Origin: Mycobacteroides sp. CBMA 271
GTDB taxonomy: Bacteria > Actinomycetota > Actinomycetes > Mycobacteriales > Mycobacteriaceae
Length of the DNA stretch: 64,000 bases
Assembly (NCBI RefSeq): GCF_009729205.1
Contig: NZ_VTHB01000009.1
Location: forward strand, 124,001 to 188,000
Direction of reading: 5' to 3'
Position numbers and translations under genes: made by a program. How positions within the stretch are numbered: the stretch's first letter is position 1; each line of letters starts with the position of its first letter. Under the pieces are notes generated by a model. That model ran no database searches, had not been told where the DNA came from, and worked only from the letters and a program-made list of their open reading frames with translations. Positions 34,054-41,691 of this stretch are shown one piece after another.

Positions 34054-34057
34054 CCGG

Positions 34058-34597
34058 CTACCTGAGGCGCAGCGCTGCATCCAGGGTGCGCGTGATGTCA
34101 CCGACGGGTCCGCCGCCGGGCGGTGCGACCGGATAGCGCCGCAAGACATCGACCACAACCCGCGGCACATCGTTGATCGCGGTATCGATGAAGGCCGCGC
34201 CCGCCGCGGTGCTGCCGTCGATTTCGAGGGCGCGTGCGGTTTCCGCGGCGGAGCCCAGGATGTGGTGCACCTGAGTGGCTTTGGCCAAGGGGTGCAGGAA
34301 CGCCGCACCGGCGGTGTGACCGGCCGCTCGTGCGGCGTGGTACACGGCCGGCTGCTGGGCGTCGCGCGCTTCTTGCGCCGCGCGGTGCGCATCCCATGCG
34401 GCATCGCGGATTGGCTTTGTCCGCTTGGCCCCTGCGGCGAAAGCGACCGCCACGTCCATCGCGTGGCGTGCCCGCGGGTCGTCGGGCCGGATGCGCTCAA
34501 AGATCCCGAGCGAGGGCTGCGCGCACGCAACTGACCATGCGGTTACCTGCCGGATTTCGTCGAGAGTGAGATCGATCGAGTCGGAGGCGTCGGCCAC
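34058..34597 (-). CDS. Imm-5-like putative immunity protein
   Basis: 179 aa, all alpha, with LTLDEIRQVTAWSVACAQPS, DDPRARHAMDVAVAFAAG and KPIRDAAWDAHRAAQEARD. These resemble the Imm-5-like domain that annotation pipelines call a putative immunity protein. No toxin gene is adjacent. The GTG start abuts the sepH TAA, so it is co-transcribed with sepH. M. tuberculosis lacks it between Rv0882 and Rv0883c. The functional label rests only on fold-family wording. Confidence 0.65.
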   Translation of the reverse strand: MADASDSIDLTLDEIRQVTAWSVACAQPSLGIFERIRPDDPRARHAMDVAVAFAAGAKRTKPIRDAAWDAHRAAQEARDAQQPAVYHAARAAGHTAGAAFLHPLAKATQVHHILGSAAETARALEIDGSTAAGAAFIDTAINDVPRVVVDVLRRYPVAPPGGGPVGDITRTLDAALRLR

Positions 34598-35419
34598 TTA
34601 ATTTTGGCCGCTGGACCGAATTCCCAGCAGGACGTCTTCCCAGGCGGGTACCGCAGGCTTGTTTCGGCGCGAGCGCCGCGGAGCGGAAACCGGCTGAGCA
34701 TCGGCCTGCTCGTCAGCGGCAGGTTCCGGTGCCTGGATCGGTTCGGGCTCAGGCCGCGGCGCGGGGTGCTCGTCGAACAACTCCGGCTCGGAGTCGGGCA
34801 GTAGGGGCGCCACCGGGGCGAGGGGGCGCAGGCTGCGAGTGAACGCCGGATCGATCAGCTCGCGAGCGGAATCGTCGAGCACGGTTACGGTGCCGCCGTG
34901 GGCTCCCGGTGTGTACCGAAAGTGGGCTTTGTTGTCGGACCGGCCGGCCCGCCATTGCAGCTGGACGGTCCACCGACCGTCCTCGACCTTCCACGCGTCC
35001 CACTCGATGGCGTCGGGGTCGAGCCCGCGCGCGAACATCGCGGTGGCGACGGTGTCGGCGAGTGTGCTGACCGTGGGGCCATCGTTGCGGACGGGGTGGG
35101 CAGCGGTGGCCATTTCGGCGGCGCGCTGCCTTTCCAGCAGCACGGGATGAGCGAATCGTTCAATCCGGGAGACATCAACTCCGGCGGAGGCCGCTACTTG
35201 TTCGACGGTGGCGCCGGCACGGATGCGCGACTGGATTTCCCGGGGTCGCAACGAACTCTCCATTTCGATCTGAATCTGTCCAAGGCGGGACAGATCACCC
35301 CGCGCGGCCGCACGGAGTCGGTCGTCGGCATCGAGTGCGAACTTGTCGGCGCTGTTGGCGTCCTGGCAGATCACTCGCTTGCCGTCGGCTGACAGACCGA
35401 TGACTTTCAGTTCGCGCAC
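34598..35419 (-). CDS. sepH: septation protein SepH (DUF3071, Rv0883c-like)
   Basis: 273 aa. The N-terminal DUF3071 domain (MRELKVIGLSADGKRVICQD) contains a helix-turn-helix (about 60-90, SRIRAGATVEQVAASAGVDVS). A Pro/Glu-rich linker then leads to a short conserved C-terminal end (PAWEDVLLGIRSSG). In actinobacteria SepH stimulates FtsZ assembly at the division site. GTG at 35419 with a GCGAGGAGGG ribosome site. The remaining 150 nt upstream show nothing notable. Confidence 0.9.
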   Translation of the reverse strand: MRELKVIGLSADGKRVICQDANSADKFALDADDRLRAAARGDLSRLGQIQIEMESSLRPREIQSRIRAGATVEQVAASAGVDVSRIERFAHPVLLERQRAAEMATAAHPVRNDGPTVSTLADTVATAMFARGLDPDAIEWDAWKVEDGRWTVQLQWRAGRSDNKAHFRYTPGAHGGTVTVLDDSARELIDPAFTRSLRPLAPVAPLLPDSEPELFDEHPAPRPEPEPIQAPEPAADEQADAQPVSAPRRSRRNKPAVPAWEDVLLGIRSSGQN

Positions 35420-35570
35420 GATGCCCTCCTCGCCCTGGACTGGATGACCCAGTTCTTGGGGACCTTAGTGCAGGTAGAAGGCCATTCCGCGGTGACACGC
35501 GGGGGTATGGGCTACTTGCTTTTGTGGGCACTTCACGCTATGTGACGCAAGTGGCAGGTGTTGTTTGCCG

Positions 35571-36104
35571 TCAGGGGCATACGGCGTCGAACACGAAGGG
35601 CTTGATCGCGCCCCCGCCCGGTGCGTTTCCCCAGACGGCTCCGGTGACGGTGTAGCGCTTGCCGTCCTTGGTGACGGCGGCGCTCTCCCCCTTCTTCTTG
35701 ACCATGTCGAGGTAGATGTACGTGCCGCCATCGACGACGCCCAGATCAGCGCCTTCGACGGTGGTCGGGGGGTCGCCGATGAGGATCACTTCGCGATGGC
35801 CAGGGTCTTGCCCGTACTTGATGAATGTCCGGCCGCGGGGGCCCGTCGTGCACGTAGTTACAGCCCCTGTCACCACCGGCTTCCTGTCAAGGGTGATCGA
35901 GGTGGTGCCGTCCTTCGGTCTGGCGGTCGCAGTAGGTGTACTTGTGCTCGTTGTGGTGGCGACTGGCATGGTGGACGTCCCGGTGTTGGTTGCCCGGGAA
36001 GTGGTGGGCGGGGAGGTGCCCGTGACCTTTGTGATGCCAGTGTTGGTAGAGCACGCGGTGAGTCCGGCGACGACCAGTGCGATGGTGATGGTTGCGTGTT
36101 TCAC
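35571..36104 (-). CDS. LpqH-family (19-kDa antigen-like) lipoprotein with Thr/Ser linker
   Basis: 177 aa. A lipoprotein signal peptide ends at LVVAGLTAC (lipobox Cys18). A long Thr/Ser/Pro-rich linker (about 20-65), a likely O-glycosylation region, is followed by an LpqH fold ending AVWGNAPGGGAIKPFVFDAV. It resembles the neighbouring lpqH-like gene in its C-terminal half. Function unknown; such proteins are surface antigens. Confidence 0.8.
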   Translation of the reverse strand: MKHATITIALVVAGLTACSTNTGITKVTGTSPPTTSRATNTGTSTMPVATTTSTSTPTATARPKDGTTSITLDRKPVVTGAVTTCTTGPRGRTFIKYGQDPGHREVILIGDPPTTVEGADLGVVDGGTYIYLDMVKKKGESAAVTKDGKRYTVTGAVWGNAPGGGAIKPFVFDAVCP

Positions 36105-36131
36105 CTTGTCCCCCTTGCTGTCCCAAACAGG

Positions 36132-36164
36132 CTAGCCGGGCAACACATTGTGCTGCCCGGCTAG
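36132..36164 (-). terminator. terminator hairpin downstream of the lpqH-like gene
   Basis: CTAGCCGGGCA (36132-36142) pairs exactly with 36154-36164 across an 11-nt loop that can itself partly pair. It lies 15 nt beyond the lpqH-like stop on the minus strand and before the next lipoprotein gene. Confidence 0.65.
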
Positions 36165-36178
36165 ATCGGTGAGGTGTC

Positions 36179-36655
36179 TCAGGGGCAGCTGACTTCGATG
36201 TCGAATGGCTTCTCGACCGGTTGCATGGGGTTGGCCATGTCGACGCCGGTGGCGGTGCCGGAGATGGTGTACTTCTTGCCGTCCTTCTTGGCAGTGGCCT
36301 TCCCGCCTGGCGCGCCCTCGGTATAGCCGAGCGTGACGCCGTTGATGTTGCCGAGGCCTACTGAGGTCACGGACGGGGAGTCGCCGTCGGAGAGCACGGC
36401 CGCGATGGCCTGCATCCCGCTGCCGATCCCGATGCTCATCTTGCCGCCGGCCGCGCTGCAGGCGATAGAACCTTCGACTTTTTGTTCCTTGCCGTCGATG
36501 GTCACCTTGGCAGTGCTGTTGGTGGCGACAGAGCCGGCGTTGCCACTAACGGTGGTGCCCTTGGTATCTGACTTGTCCTTATCGCTCGAGCAGCCGACCA
36601 AACCTGCGGCGATAACCGCCGCGCCGCCAATGGCGACCACAAGCCCACGCTTCAT
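36179..36655 (-). CDS. lpqH: LpqH-like lipoprotein antigen
   Basis: 158 aa. The signal peptide ends at IAAGLVGC (lipobox), followed by a short Ser/Thr/Lys-rich segment and the LpqH domain (VTIDGKEQKVEGSIACSAAG, KDGKKYTISGTATGVDMANP, final EVSCP with the paired cysteines). LpqH is a secreted, acylated TLR2-active antigen in pathogenic mycobacteria. Length matches the 19-kDa protein (about 159 aa). The gene symbol is by family resemblance; M. tuberculosis lpqH is at a different locus. Confidence 0.8.
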   Translation of the reverse strand: MKRGLVVAIGGAAVIAAGLVGCSSDKDKSDTKGTTVSGNAGSVATNSTAKVTIDGKEQKVEGSIACSAAGGKMSIGIGSGMQAIAAVLSDGDSPSVTSVGLGNINGVTLGYTEGAPGGKATAKKDGKKYTISGTATGVDMANPMQPVEKPFDIEVSCP

Positions 36656-36745
36656 AGCGTTCTCCTTTGTGTGATGAGGGGTGGAGCAGAACAGGACAAA
36701 GTATGGGGTGGCGACCGGCTGTGGTCTGGGGAATTGCAGATATAC

Positions 36746-37054
36746 CTATGTGACCAGATTTGCGATGTCGATACCGGCCGACAGTAGGGCCACCGCGACC
36801 ACTGTGACGCTGGTCCACGCGATGACTCGGCCGCCGCCGTTCCAGTGTCCGCGGGCCAATGAATAGTGGCGCACCGTGCTGATCGCGACGATGCCGAGCA
36901 CGACCGCGGTCGCAATCAGCGATGCCCCCGCGGTCTGCTTGTTGATGAGCGCGTGAGTTATGAACACCGCGGCAGTTGCGGCGGCGGCCAGCCCGGTACG
37001 GCGCCAGGCCAGTGCGGTGCGCTCGACGGCATGGGTCTCGGGTGCCGCTTTCAT
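36746..37054 (-). CDS. DUF202 membrane protein (second of pair)
   Basis: 102 aa with three membrane helices and the DUF202 start ERTALAWRRTGLAAAATAAVF. ATG at 37054 overlaps the preceding gene's stop (ATGA). It is clearly a paralogue of the upstream gene. Function unknown. Confidence 0.8.
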   Translation of the reverse strand: MKAAPETHAVERTALAWRRTGLAAAATAAVFITHALINKQTAGASLIATAVVLGIVAISTVRHYSLARGHWNGGGRVIAWTSVTVVAVALLSAGIDIANLVT

Positions 37055-37416
37055 CGGTAGAAGACCGCGATGGACGCGAGGATCGCGATCAGCCCGATGC
37101 TCACAGCAAGGAGCGGTACCAGCATCGTGCCTTTGAGCGGCTGGTCTCGGTCCATGCGTTCCTTGATATCGCGCCAATGCAGATAGGCGCCTATCGAGAC
37201 CACGACAGCCAATGCCAGGCAGGAGGCGGCAAGCACATGGCGGACCCCGGAATGGTGAAACGGTTGGACCAGGGTCTGCACCGCGACACCGCCGGCCAGT
37301 AGTCCCAGCGCGGTACGGATCCAGGACAGAAACGTGCGCTCGTTGGCCAGCGTGAAGCGGTAGTCGACCTCGTGATTTTCGGGCGGTTCTGTCACCTCGC
37401 TCAAGTTACCCGCCAT
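37051..37416 (-). CDS. DUF202 / YidH-family membrane protein (first of pair)
   Basis: 121 aa. The cytoplasmic start DYRFTLANERTFLSWIRTAL is the DUF202 signature, followed by three membrane helices with HWRDIKERMDRDQPL between helices 2 and 3. The ATG at 37416 is preferred to an upstream TTG. Operator A lies 9 nt upstream, and a TATAGT -10 on this strand overlaps it, so the pair may share control with the divergent dehydrogenase-like gene. Confidence 0.82.
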   Translation of the reverse strand: MAGNLSEVTEPPENHEVDYRFTLANERTFLSWIRTALGLLAGGVAVQTLVQPFHHSGVRHVLAASCLALAVVVSIGAYLHWRDIKERMDRDQPLKGTMLVPLLAVSIGLIAILASIAVFYR

Positions 37417-37424
37417 CCACGAAG

Positions 37425-37460
37425 CTATCAATTACTATACGATCGTAATTGAGATGATAG
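37425..37460. promoter_or_regulatory. operator A: 36-bp element at the DUF202 / dehydrogenase divergent promoter
   Basis: CTATCA (37425-37430), 24 nt, TGATAG (37455-37460), with ATACGATCGT in the middle and an inner inverted repeat TCAATTAC/GTAATTGA. The same end hexamers, same 24-nt spacing and same core occur at 40944-40979 before the hydrolase gene. The TACGAT in the core doubles as a -10 for the dehydrogenase-like gene. The PaaX-like regulator encoded between the two sites is the likely binder. Confidence 0.7.
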
Positions 37461-37478
37461 ATAATGTGAGGAGTGATG

Positions 37479-38708
37479 ATGAGGGTTCTTGCTTTGGGCG
37501 GGGCGGGCGCCATGGGCGCTGTCGCTGTACGGACCGCGCTGGACGTGCCGGGCGTTGAGGAAATCGTCATCGCCGATCGTGATCTCGGCGCCGCCGAAGA
37601 TCTTGCGCGGCGGTTGGGTGAGGGCCGTCTTCCGGTCCGAGCACTTGAGGTCGATGTCACTGACGAGGCGGCGCTGCGTGGGGTGCTCGAACCGGTAGAC
37701 CTGGTCCTGAACACCGTTGGGCCGTACTTCCGTTTCGGACTGGCAGTGCTGCGTGCGGCGATCGAGACCAAGACCCACTACCTCGACATCTGCGACGACT
37801 GGGAGCCGACCCTGCAGATGCTCGGACTCGATGAGGCCGCACGGAAACGCGGAGTCTGCGCGGTGATCGGCATGGGCGCGAGCCCGGGGATCAGCAACAT
37901 GCTTGCCACCGTCGCCGCCGCGAGGCTCGATTCGGTTCAGGACGTCTACACGGCGTGGCCGGTGGATGTCGGCAACGATGGAGAGGACGCCGGGGGAGAA
38001 GCGCAGTTGCTGGGCCCCGACGGACACCCAACTGCGGCGGCGGTGCACTGGATGGAACAGGCCAGCGGCATGATCACCGCCGTGAGCGCCGGGCGACTCG
38101 CCGAGCAGCGCCCGTTGAACCCGGTTGTGCTGAAACTGCCGGGAGGGCGCGGGGGTACCGCCTACTCGATAGGGCATCCGGAGCCGATTACGTTGCAGCG
38201 CACCCTGAAACCGACCGGCGATGCGCTGAATCTCATGGTCATCAAGCCGTGGACAGTGGCATACCTGGATACGCTGCGCCGCGATATCGATGCTGGTCGC
38301 CTTACCCGGGAACAAGCGGCGAGGGCATTCGCCTCCCCCGGGCTAGGGCGCATAGCGCGCTCCATGCCCTCCGTGTTGCGCTTGCGGGGGCCCGGCTCGC
38401 TTCCTCCGTTCTTCGCCGCGGTCACCGGCGAGATGGGTGGGGATCGACGGGTAGTGCTCGCGCGGCTGAATCTGATTGGTCCGCAATCGAAACCGATGGA
38501 CAGCGCGCTGTTCGACATGGCGCTCATCACGGGTGTGCCACTAGCGCTGGGCATGGCGCAAGTAATCGACGGAACGGCATGCCGCCCAGGGGTTCACCCG
38601 CCCGAGGCCGTCATTGACCCCGGACGATTCTTCGCAGACCTTGGCGTGGCGCTCGGGTGTGCTAGCGGTGTTTCGCCATACCTGGTTGAGGAGGAATCGC
38701 TGCCTTGA
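37479..38708 (+). CDS. saccharopine-dehydrogenase-like NAD(P) oxidoreductase
   Basis: 409 aa. An N-terminal Rossmann fold (VLALGGAGAMGAVAVRTAL, VEEIVIADRDLGAAEDLARR) is followed by LVLNTVGPYFRFG, TKTHYLDICDDWEPT and CAVIGMGASPGISNMLA, the hallmarks of the Sacchrp_dh_NADP family. Physiological substrate unknown. The ATG at 37479 follows a GAGGAG ribosome site; two other in-frame starts lie within 6 nt upstream. It is the first gene of a small unit with the PaaX-like regulator 37 nt downstream. Confidence 0.85.
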   Translation: MRVLALGGAGAMGAVAVRTALDVPGVEEIVIADRDLGAAEDLARRLGEGRLPVRALEVDVTDEAALRGVLEPVDLVLNTVGPYFRFGLAVLRAAIETKTHYLDICDDWEPTLQMLGLDEAARKRGVCAVIGMGASPGISNMLATVAAARLDSVQDVYTAWPVDVGNDGEDAGGEAQLLGPDGHPTAAAVHWMEQASGMITAVSAGRLAEQRPLNPVVLKLPGGRGGTAYSIGHPEPITLQRTLKPTGDALNLMVIKPWTVAYLDTLRRDIDAGRLTREQAARAFASPGLGRIARSMPSVLRLRGPGSLPPFFAAVTGEMGGDRRVVLARLNLIGPQSKPMDSALFDMALITGVPLALGMAQVIDGTACRPGVHPPEAVIDPGRFFADLGVALGCASGVSPYLVEEESLP

Positions 38709-38745
38709 TTCGATCACCAGTCAACCGAACGTAGGATTGTTGAGC

Positions 38746-39588
38746 ATGAACGCCGAGGTCTCCACTCGCAGTGTGGTCGAGAGCATGATTCGCGAGGACG
38801 CGACCATTGACGCCGGCGAGCTCTACGACGTCGCCAACCTCCTTGGCATGAGCGATCAACAAGTCCGGCTGTGTATCAAACGTCTTGTCGCGGAAGGTCG
38901 CTTTGTGCAGGACGGGCGGGGGCGCAAGGCGATACTGCGTGCGACCGAGACGATGGCGAGGACGCTCGAACCTGATCTGGAGTTCGTACGCTTCATGTAC
39001 GAACAGGATCGCGGCCTTGCGCCGTGGGATGGCCGATGGCATCTGGTGGCGTTCGCGGTACCCGAGTCTGCTCGCCCCGCCCGCGACGCGATGCGCGATG
39101 CGATCCTGCGGCTAGGGGGAGCGCCGATCCAAGGCGGCCTGTATGCCAGCGCCAATCCCTGGGAGGATCGGATCGATTCGACGGCAACACAACTCGGTGT
39201 GGCCGATCATGTCACAACGTTCACGACCGCCAATATTGCGATTGGCGGCAAGGGTGGCGCGCGCCAGCTCGCCGAACGATTGTGGCCGATTGACGCCATC
39301 GCCGACCGCCATCGGCGGCTCCTCACGGTGGCAGAAGAAACGCTTCTCGCGCTGCGTACCGCGACACGGATCGAACGTCTCACCCTGGCCGTCGCGCTAG
39401 CGGCAGAGTTCACTCAGGCGGTTGAACCCGATCCGCTGCTGCCGCCGCAGCTGCTCCCGCAGCCATGGGTAGGCACGGCCGCCCGCGCTGCGGTCGCCGC
39501 GTGCTGGGCTGAATTCCTGAAAACCGAAGCTGATCAGCCGATCCGCCTCTTCCGCTGGTACGCCGAGGTGATCAATCGGATCGTCTGA
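38746..39588 (+). CDS. PaaX-like transcriptional regulator
   Basis: 280 aa. The N-terminal winged helix (about 5-70, SVVESMIREDATIDAGELYD and MSDQQVRLCIKRLVAEGRF) is followed by the PaaX central and C-terminal domains (PWDGRWHLVAFAVPESA, APIQGGLYASANPWEDRI, terminal FRWYAEVINRIV). PaaX represses phenylacetate catabolism in E. coli and binds a CoA-thioester ligand; here the targets are more likely the flanking genes. A TAGGAT -10 (38732-38737) lies 8 nt before the ATG. Its last 55 nt overlap the convergent membrane gene. Confidence 0.88.
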   Translation: MNAEVSTRSVVESMIREDATIDAGELYDVANLLGMSDQQVRLCIKRLVAEGRFVQDGRGRKAILRATETMARTLEPDLEFVRFMYEQDRGLAPWDGRWHLVAFAVPESARPARDAMRDAILRLGGAPIQGGLYASANPWEDRIDSTATQLGVADHVTTFTTANIAIGGKGGARQLAERLWPIDAIADRHRRLLTVAEETLLALRTATRIERLTLAVALAAEFTQAVEPDPLLPPQLLPQPWVGTAARAAVAACWAEFLKTEADQPIRLFRWYAEVINRIV

Positions 39589-39923
39589 ACAAGGCCCAGA
39601 GTGGCGCCAAGAATCGTCAGTGCGAACCAGAACCAACCCCACGACGGCGGCAGCGGAAACAGCACGAACGCCGCCGTCGAGTACAGGACAATCGCGATTC
39701 GCAGGCGCAGCACGTCGTTGAGGCGTACAAGCGTCACCGCGTTGCGAATTCTATGTAAGACAAGCAGGTTGGCGCCGATCGAGGCGAGCAGGAATGTTAG
39801 GCCGAGCAGCTGCACCCACAGCGGCGGGGTGCCCGCCCACGGCTTCGAAAATGGCACGGTGGCCGCGGCCACCATCACGGCACCCACCGCTTCGTAGACG
39901 ACCAAACGTCGCGCGATGTGCAT
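39534..39923 (-). CDS. small integral membrane protein, unknown family
   Basis: 129 aa with four hydrophobic helices and a basic C-terminus (AYQRKRRIG). I do not recognise the family. It follows the alpha/beta hydrolase by 2 nt, so both should be expressed from operator B. Its 3' end is antisense to the last 55 nt of the PaaX-like gene. Confidence 0.65.
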   Translation of the reverse strand: MHIARRLVVYEAVGAVMVAAATVPFSKPWAGTPPLWVQLLGLTFLLASIGANLLVLHRIRNAVTLVRLNDVLRLRIAIVLYSTAAFVLFPLPPSWGWFWFALTILGATLGLVQTIRLITSAYQRKRRIG

Positions 39924-39925
39924 GC

Positions 39926-40954
39926 TCAGCGCACTGGTTGCCCTGCGACGTACTGTCGGAGATTATCCAAATACCCAGGGGCATATAGCGAGCGAGGGGA
40001 GAACACCGCGACAAGCATCGAGCGCCAGTTTTGGTTGTTGTCGAGATCTGCCTTCACGATGTTGTGTGATGCGTTCGGATATCGCTGCACCGTCAACTGC
40101 TGCGACGGAAGTATCTGGCGGTAGACCTGTTCGGTCTCGTCGACGTCAACATTGAGATCCTCGTCGCCAAGGGCAAGGAGAATCGGAACCTTGACCTGCG
40201 GCAGCATCTCGGTGACGTCGGACTGGTAGTTCTTGAGTACGAAGTTCCAGCGATCAGCCGACATAGGATCCGAATCCTGCTGGGCCGCTAAGTAATGTTC
40301 GTAGGTTGCTTTGTCGCGCAGCAGAGGTAACCCGGCGTTGCGGCGGTCCAGTGCTGCCTCAATCTCCGATGGTGAGGCCCCGCGATGCCGTAGCTCGGCG
40401 AGTAGGTTGAACTTCCCCTGCCGTTGCCAATTCACCGCCGCGCCAACGAGAATCACGAACTGCAGATCGGGTCGATGTGCCGCGACCTCCGGCACTACCC
40501 ATCCGCCTTGGCTGATGCCCCACATGCCGATCCGTTGTGGATCGATATCGGCCCGTTGGCGCGCCCAGTCGATCGCCGCCTCGGCCTCGGCGGCGCGGTC
40601 ATGCATGCTTTGATTCAGCCAATTGCCTGGGGCACCATCGATTCCCGGCTTGTTCCAGGACAGCGAGGCATATCCCGCCTTCGCGAACGACTCCCAGATC
40701 GGCTCGTAGAAGCCGTCCCGCGTGGCGTTCGCCGCTCCGTCACCGTGTACGAACACCACCAAACCGAACGGTCCCTTGCCGTGTTTGGGCAGTGCAAGTG
40801 TCGCGTGCAATGGCTGCGTCGAGCCGGGAATCGTCAACCGTTCCTGCCGGATCGCGAAGTCGTTGGCGTAGATGACCCAGCCGCCGACGCTCAAGACCAG
40901 GGCCACTGCACATACTGCCGCGGTCCACACCCGGCGAGATTTACTATCAAACAC
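39926..40954 (-). CDS. membrane-anchored alpha/beta hydrolase (esterase/dienelactone-hydrolase-like)
   Basis: 342 aa. A single N-terminal hydrophobic helix (about 10-30) is followed by the hydrolase fold: oxyanion-side VVFVHGDGAANATRDGFYE, nucleophile elbow GISQGG (Ser148), acid in ALGDEDLNVD, and His in YPNASHNIV. It would hydrolyse an ester outside the membrane. GTG at 40954 lies 6 nt after the TACGAT -10 within operator B, so the mRNA is probably leaderless. Operon with the downstream membrane gene. Confidence 0.85.
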   Translation of the reverse strand: MFDSKSRRVWTAAVCAVALVLSVGGWVIYANDFAIRQERLTIPGSTQPLHATLALPKHGKGPFGLVVFVHGDGAANATRDGFYEPIWESFAKAGYASLSWNKPGIDGAPGNWLNQSMHDRAAEAEAAIDWARQRADIDPQRIGMWGISQGGWVVPEVAAHRPDLQFVILVGAAVNWQRQGKFNLLAELRHRGASPSEIEAALDRRNAGLPLLRDKATYEHYLAAQQDSDPMSADRWNFVLKNYQSDVTEMLPQVKVPILLALGDEDLNVDVDETEQVYRQILPSQQLTVQRYPNASHNIVKADLDNNQNWRSMLVAVFSPRSLYAPGYLDNLRQYVAGQPVR

Positions 40955-40979
40955 ATGACGATCGTATCAGTAATGATAG
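40944..40979. promoter_or_regulatory. operator B: second copy of the 36-bp element, at the hydrolase start
   Basis: In the hydrolase orientation the site reads CTATCA, 24 nt, TGATAG, with GATACGATCGT in the middle, matching operator A in ends, spacing and core. It covers the predicted -10 and the GTG start codon. Binding here would block both transcription and ribosome access. Confidence 0.7.
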
Positions 40980-41074
40980 ATTTAGTCGCCTGTGGAGGCT
41001 GGCGCGACTCGAGAGAATCGACTGTGTGTTGTAAAAACTGGAGCGGATGACGAGCGGTCAGCTGGTGCAGCTGG

Positions 41075-41368
41075 TCGCCGAGCTCCAGGGTGGCGCGGCG
41101 CAACAGGCGGTCCGCCGATGCTCTGGGGTCGCTGTCGCTGGGCAAGGACGCGATGGCCTGTGCATGTGGCGGCGATGTATATCCGGCTGTGGGGCGAGGT
41201 CCGGACGTTCTGGTGCTCGTTCATGTTGTCGCGCAAGAGTAGACGCTTGCCGGGGTCGATGATAAGTCCGCTTACGTGGCCGGTGCGGGAGTGATTGGCG
41301 CCGATGAACCTCGGCGGTTGGCCGAGGGTTCTGCGCGGCGTGCGATGAAGATCTCGACCACTGCCTAA
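41075..41368 (+). pseudogene. remnant of a 13E12/DUF222-type HNH protein
   Basis: A frame from about 41075 reads ARRNRRSADALGSLSLGKDA, then MACACGG, VLVLVHVVAQE, an in-frame TAG (41240-41242), then TLAGVDDKSAYVAGAGVIGA and RRLAEG before TAA at 41366. This follows the order of the 13E12 repeat/DUF222 proteins (a RRADAL-type segment, CxCG, VHVVAEQ-type strand, a PGYLPGFG-type turn). The N-terminus and the C-terminal HNH domain are missing. It is a decayed fragment at the left border of the low-GC island. Confidence 0.6.
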
Positions 41369-41691
41369 CCGCAGTATCGCCCCTCGCTGGCTCTCGCGGA
41401 GTTTGTGAGGGCGCGAGACGGGCCGCGTAAGGCAGTCCCCCGACATGCCTGGACGGTTCAGATGCTAGGGCAGAGGTTGTTGTGTGCCGGAAGCGATTTG
41501 ACTTCAGCTCATGCTTGAGGGATTCAGAGATCTGCTGTTGCGCAGCAAACGGATTCGCAATGGCTAACCGTCAACAACGCCAAAATGCATCTAGGGCCTT
41601 AGGGATTGGAGGTAGCGGCGACTTCCTGCTTGTCATGGGCGAACTTCGCAAGTTTCTCGGCTTCCCACAAGCACGGGCTTGAGTGGCCCGT
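41369..41691. other. gene-free stretch before the aldehyde dehydrogenase gene
   Basis: About 320 nt without a supported gene. On the minus strand, just after the aldehyde dehydrogenase stop, a short frame reads WEAEKLAKFAHDKQEVAATS before a stop at 41599. It looks protein-like and may be the tail of a lost gene. A 66-codon plus-strand frame at 41482-41682 is not convincing. Confidence 0.4.

Noticed and set aside
37978..38600. Plus-strand alternative frame inside the saccharopine-dehydrogenase-like gene
   Set aside because: Arg/Ala-rich shadow of a gene with clear Rossmann motifs.
41482..41682. 66-codon frame after the DUF222 remnant
   Set aside because: Cys-rich chance composition with no similarity or start signals.
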